DNA of 64,000 nt from Carposina sasakii (GCA_014607495.2 CP053152.1:11887899-11951898); one strand, 5' to 3'; shown: positions 48,101 to 58,003, counted from the first letter of the stretch. Translations and numbers: made by a program. Notes: generated by a model not told the origin, from the letters alone.

Positions 48101-50941
48101 TTTTTTATATTTTAAATACAAGTAATTTTGCATATTTCAGATCAAGGGAACTGTGGGAGCTGTTATGCTTTCGCCACGACCGGTGTAATGGAAGGGGCAC
48201 TAGCGCGGCTAAACGGAGGACGAATGCTCAAGCTTAGTCAACAGGCTCTTATTGACTGCTCTTCAGTGTAAGTGTTTCGACTCTTCCTTCTTTTCACTAT
48301 ATACATACTGCTGTATCCCCAAAAATGGGAGAGCCAAACCCCAAGATCACGAAGAAAATCCTGCAGTCAGGTTTAGCATGGCGAGGAGAAAATGTAGATC
48401 AGTCATCCATCTTTCTTATCGTATAAAGGAACACCCTTAGTTCCTTAGTCGACTTTTACGACATGCAGGGAAGGCAACACTGCATGTCGTAAAAGTCGCT
48501 ACTAACACTATTTTAGTTAAAATTTAAACAGGGCTGGCAATGCAGGCTGTAACGGTGGAACTGACGATAACGTGTACGATTTCATTAAAGCAATAGGAAT
48601 GCCAACAGTGGAAGATTACAGCGTGTATAAAATGGAGGTAACAATAATAATTTATTTATCCATAATAATAATAATAAGGCCGCAGGGCAGCTTTGTGGCG
48701 AAGTGTTGGTGATTGGCGTCACCACGGACCCGAGTTCAGGGGGCTACTTTACCATCTTTGGCCCTCGACTCTTAGCTTGCCTTCATTGGCCGGCTAGGAG
48801 TGAACAGCGCAAGAGCGGAACCTTTGCTCCAGGGTGGAAGTGTAAAATGTCATAACGCCGGGGGTAACTGACGTTCACGCCCCGCAGTCTCACCTCTCTG
48901 CACCCTTAGCCGCCCGTGCCGGTGTTACCTCCCCAGCATGCGCCACTTATGGGAAGCCCACCTCATGGCCTTAAATTACGGGCGGCAAGTCACCGCCTGC
49001 CACTTCACAATTTTGGGACTAGATTGTAAAGGCTGGCGTCCGATAGTCTCCCTATATTAAATAGCCCTTATCCAGCTACCCAACATTCAACCCCATAGCC
49101 CATGACCTTAGTTTTCCATCGCACGACTTAGATCTGCACTCCAATAGTCTTTGCACATGGTGGGGACCATCACCGGGTGTGTCATATTGTGCGCTCGGTG
49201 ATGGTATCCGCTATGTGTATTCCATACCATATTAATGCTCTCTTAAAAGGGCCTCTACATCTTGGCTACGGCCCGATGCACGCCTCTCAAAGGACCGGGA
49301 CTCTATAGTCCCGTGAATTTCGGAAGAGATACAATAATAATAATTCGCCATGTGTATCCCATACTATATTAATGCTCTCTTAAAAGGGCCTCTACATCTT
49401 GGCTACGGCCCGATGCACGCCTCTCAAAGGTCCGGGACTCTGTAGTGAATTTAGAAAGAGATACAATTAATAGAAATACAATAATAAAATTCTTTATTGC
49501 ACATTTAAACAGTGTACATGGGCGAACTTAATGCTATGTATACTTACTACTAATTTAATACTTATTTATGTTAAGTCTGTCTGTGTGTTTAAAACAAGTT
49601 TTATAAATCCAGGTATATTAGTTATTCTGCCATTTGACTCTACAATTTATATAAACCTATAGTTAATTTAACAGTTATGACTAAGTTTACTGAACTGCTA
49701 TTTATTTGTACCGTTTCAGGAGGATATATGTACATTCGATGTCAATGATACGCGAGCATATAAAATCCGTGGATTTACAGACGTTCCACATAATAACATA
49801 GATGCTTTAAAGGTAAAAGTATACTACATGACAGTTACTTTTCAACTACTATTGTAAAACTAATTGCTCACATAAATCTTTATAGAGCCGAAAAGGTAAT
49901 TTATTCCTATATAAATGCAAGAAAATATTATCGTGTCCAGTATAAAATAATATAAATAATTCAAAAATACAAAATTATTTTTATATTTAACTCCGTTGGG
50001 CACAAGGTCTGCTCTAAGTCCTATAATAGGCAATTTAAGTATTACTCTTCTTTCACAGTTAGCTGTCATAGCCCATGGACCGTTGACAGTTTCCATTCGC
50101 GCGACTGACTACTTTTCGCATTACTCATCTGGCATACTCTCAGATTTAACCTGGTAAGTTACTAAAAAACCTTTACTTCCCGCGTGGACAACAGAATGTG
50201 TCCTTCTTACTATACAGGGTGTTTTTTCGTTGCCACCCTTAACGAAGGGTACGTACTCTATACATCAAATAAAGTAAGTTTATGCCAAAAAAATGCTGGG
50301 AAACGATGTAAATTTTTTTGTAAAAAAAATAGTGATCGGGCGAAATTTATAGTGTCTAGTGTTTATGCTAGTTTTTTCGTAGACAGATATTAATAATTTC
50401 TTGTAAAAAAATCTTGCTACACTTTAGACCCTAATATTTTGAAAACAGACACTTCCCAGGTATGCTTCCATGGAGAAAAATTATCGTGATGATGAGGAGA
50501 TTCCGTAGTTCTCGGGAACGTTGACGACCAAAAATCACCCTGTACGATCTCTAGAAGTTCAGTAAAATAAAGCGTGCAGAGATAGCAAACAAACCAACTT
50601 ATCATCGACATTTATAATATTAAGTAGTTGGGATTCTATTTCATTTTCCGTATTATAGACGATCCTAATTTCAAACTTTTTCAAGTTGACGCCATCGGAT
50701 TAATGCCCAACTAGGTTTATGGATTTTTGCCAGTCTATATTAACCTCTAAACAATTTTTTCAGTAAGTCAGTAAGTCTGAACCATGAGGTGATGCTGGTT
50801 GGATATGGCGAGACAAAAGGGGCGGGTTACTGGATAATCCGGAACTCGTATGGAGCAGAGTGGGGCATGGCAGGCTACATACACGTGGCTATGAACCACA
50901 GCTGCGGGATTACAGAAGAACCCACTTATGTGGTTATATAA
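42114..50941 (+). CDS. Papain-family cysteine protease, 26/29-kDa proteinase type (14 coding exons, 525 aa)
   Basis: Exons: 42114-42177, 42487-42595, 44148-44226, 44799-44922, 45420-45534, 45960-46072, 46442-46505, 47064-47144, 47384-47613, 48141-48267, 48532-48637, 49720-49812, 50059-50153 and 50764-50941. All introns are GT..AG and the phases close to 1578 nt. Layout: signal peptide (about 1-21), N-terminal region without a papain-like fold (22-200), I29-like inhibitor propeptide (about 215-275, with HGKEY, ENVKWI and NKFSD), and mature C1A domain (about 310-525). Catalytic Cys334 lies in DQGNCGSCYAF, His474 in LNHEVMLVGYG and Asn494 in IIRNSYGAEWG; Gln328 forms the oxyanion hole. The long N-terminal region and total size match the insect 26/29-kDa proteinase (Drosophila 26-29-p is slightly longer). 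Likely lysosomal or secreted. Odd: Tyr replaces the usual Trp after Cys334 and after Asn494-Ser, and Leu replaces Trp in the D-W-R motif at the mature N-terminus, so it may be a divergent paralogue. Confidence 0.92.
42487..42595 (+). CDS. Cysteine protease exon 2 (residues 22-57)
   Basis: Acceptor CTGTAG, donor GTAAGA, phase 2. Encodes the start of the mature N-terminal region, with sequon N25-S-T and the segment GFTRKYVYW that leads into exon 3 as in 26/29-kDa proteinases. Confidence 0.87.
44148..44226 (+). CDS. Cysteine protease exon 3 (residues 58-84)
   Basis: Completes the split Trp58 codon and encodes GDKKNSRVDYNDG, resembling the conserved Y-x-D-x(4)-SRIDYYGG segment of the family. Acceptor TTTCCAG, donor GTACGT, phase 0. 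Confidence 0.86.
44380..44645. mobile_element. Foldback element in cysteine protease intron 3
   Basis: GTCGTCCCCATTGGGGACGA ... TTCGTTCGTCCCC on the left is mirrored by GGGGACGAACGAA ... TTCGTCCCCAGTGGGGATGA on the right. Arms of about 70 bp around a 120-bp AT-rich centre. Each arm itself contains a small palindrome (TCCCCATTGGGGA). Confidence 0.75.
44799..44922 (+). CDS. Cysteine protease exon 4 (residues 85-125)
   Basis: Acceptor TTTTAG, donor GTAAGT, phase 1. Encodes a segment with one Cys (VTTVCVND) and sequons. Placed by frame continuity and the open frame between consensus splice sites; sequence similarity is weaker here. Confidence 0.82.
45420..45534 (+). CDS. Cysteine protease exon 5 (residues 126-163)
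   Basis: Acceptor TTTGCAG, donor GTGAGT, phase 2. Encodes a segment ending KSWVPVK, like the W-x-P-V segment before the propeptide in the 26/29-kDa family. The following intron is largely a dispersed repeat. Confidence 0.86.
45552..45906 (-). mobile_element. Helitron-like dispersed repeat filling cysteine protease intron 5
   Basis: Begins ACTAGTGGACGCCCGCGACT (its CTAG 3' end on the minus strand) and runs through AAATTATCCGGGATAAAAAC, GAAATCGGTTCAGCCGTTTC and an ACAGACAAACAGACA-rich stretch. The 425-bp intron is almost entirely this element. The plus-strand frame 45535-45906 is repeat sequence. Confidence 0.7.
45960..46072 (+). CDS. Cysteine protease exon 6 (residues 164-201)
   Basis: Acceptor CTTTTAG, donor GTAAGT, phase 1. 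Encodes FEKKIYNSFGDKKLHEIHLY. The Y-x-x-x-G-x(6)-H pattern parallels the M-x-G-Y-N-x-L-x-G-x-H-Y region of homologues. Confidence 0.84.
46442..46505 (+). CDS. Cysteine protease exon 7 (residues 202-222)
   Basis: A small 64-nt exon, acceptor TTCTGCAG, donor GTAAGT, phase 2. It encodes the linker into the I29 propeptide, ending MNDLDIAFKS. Confidence 0.82.
46551..46930 (+). mobile_element. TACAGGGTG-family element, copy E, in cysteine protease intron 7
   Basis: CAGGGTGTTTATTGGTTGCC to GACGACCAAAAATCACCCTG: near full-length (380 bp). Located between exons 7 and 8 on the sense strand of the gene. Confidence 0.88.
47064..47144 (+). CDS. Cysteine protease exon 8 (I29 propeptide, residues 223-249)
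   Basis: Encodes FIKMHGKEYADDKEH followed by RKNIYRENVK, the helical HGKEY / ERFNIN-like part of a cathepsin propeptide. Acceptor TTCCAG, donor GTAAGT, phase 2. Confidence 0.92.
47384..47613 (+). CDS. Cysteine protease exon 9 (propeptide to mature N-terminus, residues 250-326)
   Basis: Encodes WITETNKKNLGFKLAINKFS (251-270), the propeptide core, a proline-rich linker, and the mature start NYDLRLLGFVSPVE. The acceptor TTATAG was chosen because it restores ENVKWITETN across the junction. The open frame continues upstream and downstream only by chance. Phase 1 at the end, donor GTAAGC. Confidence 0.92.
47951..48012 (-). repeat. tRNA-derived SINE fragment in cysteine protease intron 9
   Basis: On the minus strand: TGGCGCATGGTTCAGCTGTG ... 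AGGCTCGATCCTAGTCAC, with an A-box-like start and a B-box (GGCTCGATCC). Confidence 0.45.
48141..48267 (+). CDS. Cysteine protease exon 10 (catalytic Cys334, residues 327-368)
   Basis: Encodes DQGNCGSCYAFATTG with Gln328 and the nucleophile Cys334, then LSQQALIDCSS, the conserved LSEQ-x-LVDC segment. Acceptor TTTCAG, donor GTAAGT, phase 2. Confidence 0.96.
48532..48637 (+). CDS. Cysteine protease exon 11 (residues 369-404)
   Basis: Encodes AGCNGGTDDNVYDFIKAIGM, matching the conserved GCNGG segment of C1A proteases (C375). Acceptor TAAACAG, donor GTAACA, phase 0. Confidence 0.94.
48660..49560. repeat. Dispersed repeat with internal 137-bp tandem duplication, cysteine protease intron 11
   Basis: Fills most of intron 11. 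Two units starting GTGTAT at 49215 and 49352 share CTCTTAAAAGGGCCTCTACA and CATCTTGGCTACGGCCCGAT. Ends near TTCTTTATTGCACATTTAAA. A related copy lies in reverse orientation at 53000-53660. GC-richer than the gene around it. Confidence 0.65.
49720..49812 (+). CDS. Cysteine protease exon 12 (residues 405-435)
   Basis: Encodes EDICTFDVNDT ... GFTDVPHNNIDALK, the usual C-x-F segment and the turn before the last beta domain. Acceptor GTTTCAG, donor GTAAAA, phase 0. The preceding intron is about 1.1 kb and mostly repeat. Confidence 0.92.
50059..50153 (+). CDS. Cysteine protease exon 13 (residues 436-466)
   Basis: Encodes LAVIAHGPLTVSIRATDYFS, matching the GP-V-SVAIDA-type strand, then HYSSGIL (Y-x-SGI is conserved). 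Acceptor TTCACAG, donor GTAAGT, phase 2. Confidence 0.95.
50213..50544 (+). mobile_element. TACAGGGTG-family element, copy F, in cysteine protease intron 13
   Basis: TACAGGGTGTTTTTTCGTTG to GACGACCAAAAATCACCCTGTA, TA at both edges. Shorter than copy E through an internal deletion near 50420. The frame 50184-50393 is element sequence. Confidence 0.88.
50764..50941 (+). CDS. Cysteine protease exon 14 (catalytic His474 and Asn494, stop)
   Basis: Encodes LNHEVMLVGYG with the catalytic His, YWIIRNSYGAEWG with the catalytic Asn, GYIHVAMNHSCGI, and the TAA stop at 50939-50941. Acceptor TTTTTTCAG. A possible ATTAAA polyadenylation signal lies at 51099-51104, not confirmed. Confidence 0.96.
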
Positions 50942-52999
50942 ACACGATTTTATTGGTTTTTATAATTTTGATAGATTTTCAACAACTATGGGATTTTTAT
51001 GGAATTTGATCTTTGTTAATATAGAAGTATTTAGTATCAGCACGTGGTTTAATGATTTAGAAAGTTATGTTAATATTAGATAGGTAATGAATATGTATAT
51101 TAAAATTAATTTGAAAATTCTATTTGTTTTTGTTCCAATTGTCTTATGCTCACTGCTCTATATCAATAATATTTTCTTATTATGAAAGAACTTTCCATTC
51201 CTTTCTATTGCAAAATCGTAAAATCACGCTTATGACATTTTCATTCTATTTGTTAGAAAAAAACATGGAAAAAAATTTTTATAGCCGCAGAAACCACGAA
51301 AAAGAAAAAAAAATTATAATTTTTTCATATACCTACCAAATTTTGCCGCAGTAAATTGATATAAAATTAATCATTTCCAGTCGAACAGCATCGAATAGAA
51401 CGTTTAGAGCATCCCTTCATCAAGAATGTGCCAACAAAGGAAGATGTCGATTCCATTAGTTCTATGACGGGTTGAGCTTAGTCATTGAAAGAAAATCGAT
51501 TAACGAAAAACATGGTGGACATCTTATGGAGTACTTATTTTATTTAGGTATTCGTATGTTCGACTTTTTTAGATAGATAAACCTTTTGAGATAAGCGAAG
51601 AGAGCTATATCTAGATAACGTTTGTACTAAGTATATGAATATTTGTGTCGGTAAAGACGTATAATATGGCTCACGGCTGTAGGTATTCCTGAAATGCTAT
51701 TTCCAGAATCACAGGTTCAAGACAAAATTAAACTGGTCATTCCAAAGTATGTGAAGTATTTTACTATGAAGCAAACCTTTTATAGTTATCTATATGTATG
51801 TATATTGCTAACATTGAGATCATCGTGAAGGCGTACTATGTAATTTAGTAATTTATATGACAATTACAAAGTACCGTACCGTGTGATCATCTATGATTGC
51901 GGAAACCCATCAGTTAGTAATGGGTACCCACTTTTTGATGTTGATTGACACTTGTTCATTATAATTTTTATTTCATGTCTATGTAGTAGGTAGGTATAAT
52001 CCATTATGAACAATACCATTTTTTAGCATAAGTAGGTTGGAGGTAGGGTCATGCAACTATGAGAGGAGAGCTCAAATAAGAGCTCAATATTTTTACATAT
52101 CTGTACACGTGTTTTAAAATATTTATTTGTGCAAGCTAGATATGATATGTAATGTAGATGTACAAATTTTTTATTTCGTTTATAAGTATATTAAACAACT
52201 CCGAAAGGATATAAACTATTTTCAACAACTGAATCCGTTTCGTATTAGTTTTGTTTGAGTTTGATTTAGAATATAAATCTAACTAAAGGGTTTCTAAAGT
52301 CCAATCCAAAGCCGCTCATTATTTCTGGATCGTCTATTTATAAAGGATATCATGACTAATGAACTTTACCTATTAAATAATTTCGCAATCTCATTATTTA
52401 AATAGTTTGAAATTATTGTAAGCAAGGTATCGTGGCCCTAAGGCATTTAATGAACGTGATGTAGACACGTTGTAACTTTACTCTTTGGTGTAAAGTGACA
52501 TTTAGTATGGAAGAGTCTGCGTAACTCTGGGTTTAAGATCGGAGTATGTATTTTTATTAATAACGCCTATAATTTGTAGACAATATTTTATTACATTTAC
52601 CTTTTACCAAAAATACTATAGGTATAATAAGCAAGAGATAATAGGTATGTCAAATTCTTGTCAAATTATACAGGAGGTACCTACGCACCGAGCATTCAAT
52701 GCACAATTGTCTTCGAGAAAGAAGCCAGTATTTTATCAAAAGCTACGATACCTCAGCTAACAGTAACTGGACATTAAGGCAGCCGGTATCGCCGTCGGCG
52801 GCGCACGCGCATATTCGTTCGTTATTTATTTGCGCTCTGACACTGGGCGGGGTAGCTCACGGACCTGTAATGCCTTCAGCTGCTGTTTATTTGCAGAACC
52901 GCCAATTGCCTAGAAAATCTAGAAAGCTGTACCTACCTATAGAGACCTAAACTACACACTGAGAAATTTGTGACGGCAGATATATATGTTAATTAGTAG
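50942..52999. other. Downstream of the cysteine protease; no gene seen
   Basis: Begins with the presumed 3' UTR. The short frame at 52699-52950 sits in a GC-richer patch but shows no recognised domain. Confidence 0.4.
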
Positions 53000-53660
53000 A
53001 GAATGCTACATAGCATTAAGTTCGCCCATATACAAACTATTTTAATGTGCAATAAATAATTTTATTATTATTTGTATCTCTTTTGAAATTCTCCTTTGAG
53101 AGGTGTGCATCGGGCTGTAGCCAAGATGTAGAGGCCCTTTTAAGAGAACTTTAATATGGTGTGGGATACATATGGCGGATATCATCACCGAGCGCACAAT
53201 ATGATACACTCGGCGATGGTCCCCGCCATGTGCAAGACTATTGGAGTTCAGAGCTCTGTCATGCGATGAGAAACAAGGTCATGGGCTATGGAGTTTGGGT
53301 GGGGTTGGAAAATCGGGCTATTGAAGGAGACTAACGGATACCTGCCATTACGACTCGCCAACTCATTTCATGGGCCCCCTGAAACGGCCGCACGCACGGA
53401 GCAACAAAGGGGGCAACAATGGGTGAGCGGTTAGGGTGGAGGGGTGCCCCGGGACTTTAAACCGAAGCCAACTCGCCACTTACGGACAGGCACGTCCACC
53501 CTCGAGCTGCCATAGCTCTTGCGATTCCACTCTGCCCGGCTGGCAAAAGCAAGGCAGAGGTGGGGGAACTGTTCCTCGTCAGACTTCACTCCGGCGCCGG
53601 AGATGAGGAACAGGGTCTTCCCCCGGGAGCACTTCAATCCGTGGGAACGCTACCTCCCAA
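53000..53660. repeat. Reverse-orientation copy of the intron 11 repeat family
   Basis: ATTAAGTTCGCCCATATACA, AATGTGCAATAAATAA, AAGATGTAGAGGCCCTTTTA and GAGCGCACAATATGA are reverse complements of landmarks in 48660-49560. The minus-strand frame 53431-53637 (EEQFPHLCLAFASRAEWNRK) is part of the repeat. Confidence 0.65.
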
Positions 53661-54564
53661 TAACTCGCTTATTATGTATGGGCATGAAGGGATAATGAAA
53701 GTGGTTTAACAAAGTTTGTTTTATGTTTTCCAAAAATATCAAGATGGGATGAGCCGCCCTCTAAGAAGTGTTAAAATGGTTAAGGATATTTTTAGTTTCG
53801 AATTTTTGTTTACATAAAAATTATATGGAATTTTGTTAATTGTTTAGCAATTTTGTTCATGACACGAGAATTTTATATAACTTACTGAAAATAGAAGACA
53901 AAACTTTTTCCACTCAATCAGAAAATAGGTCGATATTCATATACACGAAGGTACCTCCACACCGAAGTACAGCTTATTAAAATGCCTCCAGCTGCTTTGC
54001 AGCTATACTCAAGATAAATCATTAAGGGCATAAATTGTGCTTTACTACCTACACCTACCTATAATTATTTATGACTCGCTGGGCATTTTGTTTCTCGGCT
54101 TTGTATGTAAGTTAAAACAGGTTATGAGTGATAGTCAGGCAAATATTGAAATGATCTGAAGTCACTGGCTGTCACTTGCACCATGGCCACTTATATTTGA
54201 AGGAAGGTTAGAAGGTAGTTTCTTAGATTTTTATTCTGAAAACCTGATATTTTTTTTAAACAAAGCTGTAGCAAAAATAGCCCAGAATTCTTTTGTGAAA
54301 AGGACGGTTGGACCAAGTATCTTTACTTGGAGCTGGCACTACCGTACCCCCTGATAAATTAGCAGCTTATCCATTTTGTCCCCTTGCCATTGTTTATTGT
54401 ATTGTATCTCGCGACTCTATTGAACTGTACACAATACTATAATGTTCCCTAAAAAGGATGCTATAAATTAAAGGTAGTAATTTCTTATGTGGGTGCCTGT
54501 ATAGAATTGTGTACATACCTAATCCATTTCGCCCTTTTATTGTGGAATAGCAGAAAACTAACCC
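53661..54564. other. Intergenic, no gene seen
   Basis: No coding signal or bounded repeat recognised. Confidence 0.4.
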
Positions 54565-54750
54565 GCCTCCTGATTACCTTATTTGCAATAGCAAAGCCGA
54601 AGCAAAGCGATTGCGAAAATTGTACAATATGAAATGTCAAAGTTCCTTTGAAATTCGTTTTACGTAATACGAATTTGACAAGCAATCAGCGATTTTTGTA
54701 AAATTTTCGCTATCGCTTTGCTTTTGCTATTAGTTAGGTAATAAGGGGGC
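54565..54750. mobile_element. Foldback element, about 186 bp
   Basis: GCCTCCTGATTACCTTATTT and GCAATAGCAAAGCC on the left pair imperfectly with GCTATTAGTTAGGTAATAAG and GGGGGC on the right; inner AAGCAAAGCGATTGCGAAAA pairs with TTTTCGCTATCGCTTTGCTT. The short minus-strand frame across it is not a gene. Confidence 0.68.
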
Positions 54751-55242
54751 CTATCTTTGGATAATCTAGTCCTAAGAGTAAAAGGGCAAAGAGTTATGAA
54801 ATTATTGGGTAACAATTCAGTAACTAAATTATCAATGTGATAGATATAACGTCCAAAATGATAGATATGGTCACGTTAATCTCACTTTAATAAATTAAGT
54901 CTGATGTCCAATTATATCGGATCCAGATTTCGGGAGTCATTAGAGATATATCGATCGATTCTCGCGTGGGTGGTGGAGGTATCGATTCTTGTTTAATAGA
55001 ACTACTTTATCTAATCGCTAATGGTCGGAAGATTGATGGTAACAAGGAGTCAATGATATTACAAAGTAATTTGTTTTGTTTTTATTTCCAGCCTCCCTTG
55101 TTGGAGATTTTTTCTAAATATTTAAGTATATAATGAGATCGCGTTTTAGACCTGTCTATACCTAAATTACTGGTCATTACAGAGCACCACCCCGTCGTTT
55201 CTCGAATCGATAGAAATGCATCATCGTAATATTTCCTTCTAT
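54751..55242. other. Intergenic, no gene seen
   Basis: No coding signal or bounded repeat recognised. Confidence 0.4.
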
Positions 55243-55441
55243 TGGAGGAAATACTATTCCTATCGGAAACCTACATTTTGCGTATTCGTCACGTGAACCT
55301 ACCATCGCTTTTTACGCAAAAAAACAACAATCTAAGCACCGCTAATAAATCCTGGAAGAATAATGTTTCTATTCGAAGCCTTCATTTGGTGTATTCGTTA
55401 CGTGGGCCTAAACCACATTTTGCCCAAAAATAACAACTGGG
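55243..55441. repeat. Two-unit diverged direct repeat, period 108
   Basis: Unit 1 (55243-55333) and unit 2 (55351-55441) share GTATTCGT.ACGTG, CTATTCGAAGC-like and AAAAA.AACAA landmarks in the same order. Confidence 0.55.
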
Positions 55442-57324
55442 GACCGGCAAGAAATCTAAATCTAGGAACTGTTTCCGCTTTCTTGTACGAACCCTTGAGA
55501 AATACTGTGCTTATCGTATACGAAATCTATAGGAATTCTTAAATGAACAATTTTCTCTATTAAGCCGCGCTGACTGCACAGATTACGTATCGCCGTTCAC
55601 CTAAGATAATGGCAGCAGCCTTGTCCAACGGTAATGACATAGTAGAAGAAGACAAGTAGTTTAGATACCGATATGCGTGGTGCCGGCAGAGTAGAGTTTG
55701 TACCACCCCTGCCTACCCGTGGGTATCATACGAGGCGATTAAGAGCCAGCAGTCAAATAAAAGTCCCACGGTTGCTCCGCCCAAATACCCCGCCACCCGC
55801 AATGCAAGGATACGCGTTAAGATCTGCGTAGTGTTAAAATTCGAAATTCGCGCGCTTTCGAGCAGGCGGGTCATCGCTAGGTCAAACGCAGAGAACATAA
55901 AAACCCATAGAGTCGTTATTATAATTGATTTCAATGTTATGTTTATTTTATTGTGTTTGCAAATACAATTAAATTAAATTAATTAATTTATTAATAAGTA
56001 ATATAGGGTATGTTAAAAAAATCATTCTACAATAGAACACATTACCTGCATCATAGTTATTTTATGTATGAAATTCATCCAATGCAACAAGTATTAGGAA
56101 GTTTTGAATAAAACGAATTAATGGTAGATATCAAAGATTTATTTTATATATCACAAAAAATAGTATCCGATACATATGTGAAATGGGACCAATTTACTCA
56201 TGTAGATCGCTTTTAAAAAGGCTTTTAGGTGAGTCAATATGTTAAAATGTTACAAGTAGTAACTTAACAAATTTTTATATTAGATGATTATGTAAAAAAA
56301 TGCCGTTTCATTTAGGTAAATTGCTGTATGTTAAATATAAATAGTAGGTGTTTTTTAAAAATAAAGGGTTAACAGGTATGTATAATGTACATTCGCAATA
56401 TTAGCTGTGCATAAATAAAAAAAAACTTTATTTAAAGATAAATAGCGGTATGCGTATGCCACAAATATAAATTGCAGTTTGATTAGCAATATCCTCATTT
56501 GAGGATTTGCTGTGCAGTCAGTAATTTGATACGAATTCCAATTATTTGTGACTAAAAAAAATCATTTTATTTGATGTGCGTTTAAATACTATACAATTAA
56601 ATTAAATGATTTTTCTACTAATCTCTACACTCCCCAAGAAATATATATGTACTATTTACCTTATACAGTAAAATACCTTCTGTTACTATGCTCCACCTCA
56701 TCTGTTACCATCAAACTGTCAATCGGAGAGCTAAAATATGAAATGAGTTAAAAATATCAAAAAAGTTTTAGTAGCCAAAAGTGAAAACAATGTGAGCAAA
56801 AAAAACAAAATTATAGCAGGTAGGTAGGTTCTCACTCACTTTTCCTCAAACATTACAGGTGGTATTAGTTCGGTATAAACTTTGACGGGCGACTCCAGGA
56901 CTTTTTGTTCGGCACAATTTGTTTGAATTCTATAAACAAAATATTGTAGGAAGAACTGCTGCCGAAGATGCTATGTAGTAAGTAAAGATGGGTCGGATTA
57001 GTAAAAATCGTACCTGTTCGACCTAATACATACTAATATTTATGCAATATTGCCGTTCCATTACTGTGATCCATTACGTATTAGATAAATACGTAGAATC
57101 TTTATTCCGGTGAATATTAGTATCGGTTTTCGGTGAATGATCCATTATCTAATAAATACCTACGTAGAAAGAATAGTTGTGGAAATAGAAAATATCGTGA
57201 TAATAGCGAAATGCATTTTTTATATTAGGTTAAATTTTTAATATTTAGTTAAATTGTTTTAGTTTGTGTCACATATTTTGTTAAATAAAGGATTTTAATT
57301 TTGTAAAAAAAAAGGAAAAAAAAA
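55442..57324. other. Intergenic, no gene seen
   Basis: A LINE-like phrase (CCTGCCTACCCGTGGGTATC, near 55708) is present. No gene recognised; very AT-rich from 55.9 to 57.3 kb. Confidence 0.4.
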
Positions 57325-57400
57325 AAGTCTTGTCTGTACCCGGATACGAACCAGGAATATCTGTTTTCGACTCCGCCGATGTAAACCGCTGGGCTATTAT
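57325..57400 (-). repeat. tRNA-derived SINE head
   Basis: On the minus strand: TAGCCCAGCGGTTTACATCG (A-box TAGCCCAGCGG) and CTGGTTCGTATCCGGGTACA (B-box), then a T-rich stretch. The fold is not a clean tRNA. Confidence 0.6.
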
Positions 57401-57553
57401 AAAACTTGGTAGAGACGGTGAAAATTATCTTCATATTCTAATGATATTGTAGTATTTTTGCTAAATAATAAAATTGAAATTATACTATATCTCTTACCTT
57501 ACGGTTGATTTCTCATAATAAGATGATATTTTATGCGATACCTAATACCTAAT

Positions 57554-57996
57554 GTCGTTCTGTATCTGAATGCTGGGCCGTAAAGAAGAAGGATAAAAAT
57601 CAATTCCATGTAAGCAAGATGAGAATGTTGAGATGATGTGTGGAGTTACAAGAATGGATAAAATAAGAAAGTGTATATAAGAGGAAGTTTGAAATTGCGC
57701 CGATCACAGACAAGTACGAAGTAACCGTCTGTCTTGGTACGGGCATGTAAAGCTATATAGGAGTCTATGATGTAAAGCGAGGGATGAAAGGCATATTTTA
57801 CAGGAGCTTTGTGCATGAGTGTGGATGGATATAAAGAAGAGGTAGACCAAAGAAAATGTTGGATGGACTGTGTGAGGGAGGATATGAGTTGTACTGGGAG
57901 TGAGCCATGAGATGACGGATAATAGGGATGAATGGAAGAAAAGTACATATTGTGCCGACCCCAAATAAATGGGAACAGGGCAGGAAGATGATGATG
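57554..57996 (+). mobile_element. Second copy of the 1387-1853 LINE tail
   Basis: GAATGCTGGGCCGTAAAGAA, GAATGGATAAAATAAGAAA and GAACAGGGCAGGAAGATGAT match the first copy. Frameshifts remove any frame. Flanked by ACCTAAT at 57547-57553 and 57997-58003. Antisense frames across it are shadows. Confidence 0.8.
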
Positions 57997-58003
57997 ACCT
58001 AAT

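Noticed and set aside
50184..50393. Recurring peptide FVATLNEGYVLYTSNKVS in several frames (also near 18180 and 46570)
   Set aside because: It is a chance translation of the left part of the non-coding TACAGGGTG element; copies B-D do not keep the frame.
57325..57400. Apparent tRNA gene on the minus strand
   Set aside because: Only the pol III boxes are convincing; no clean cloverleaf, so a SINE.
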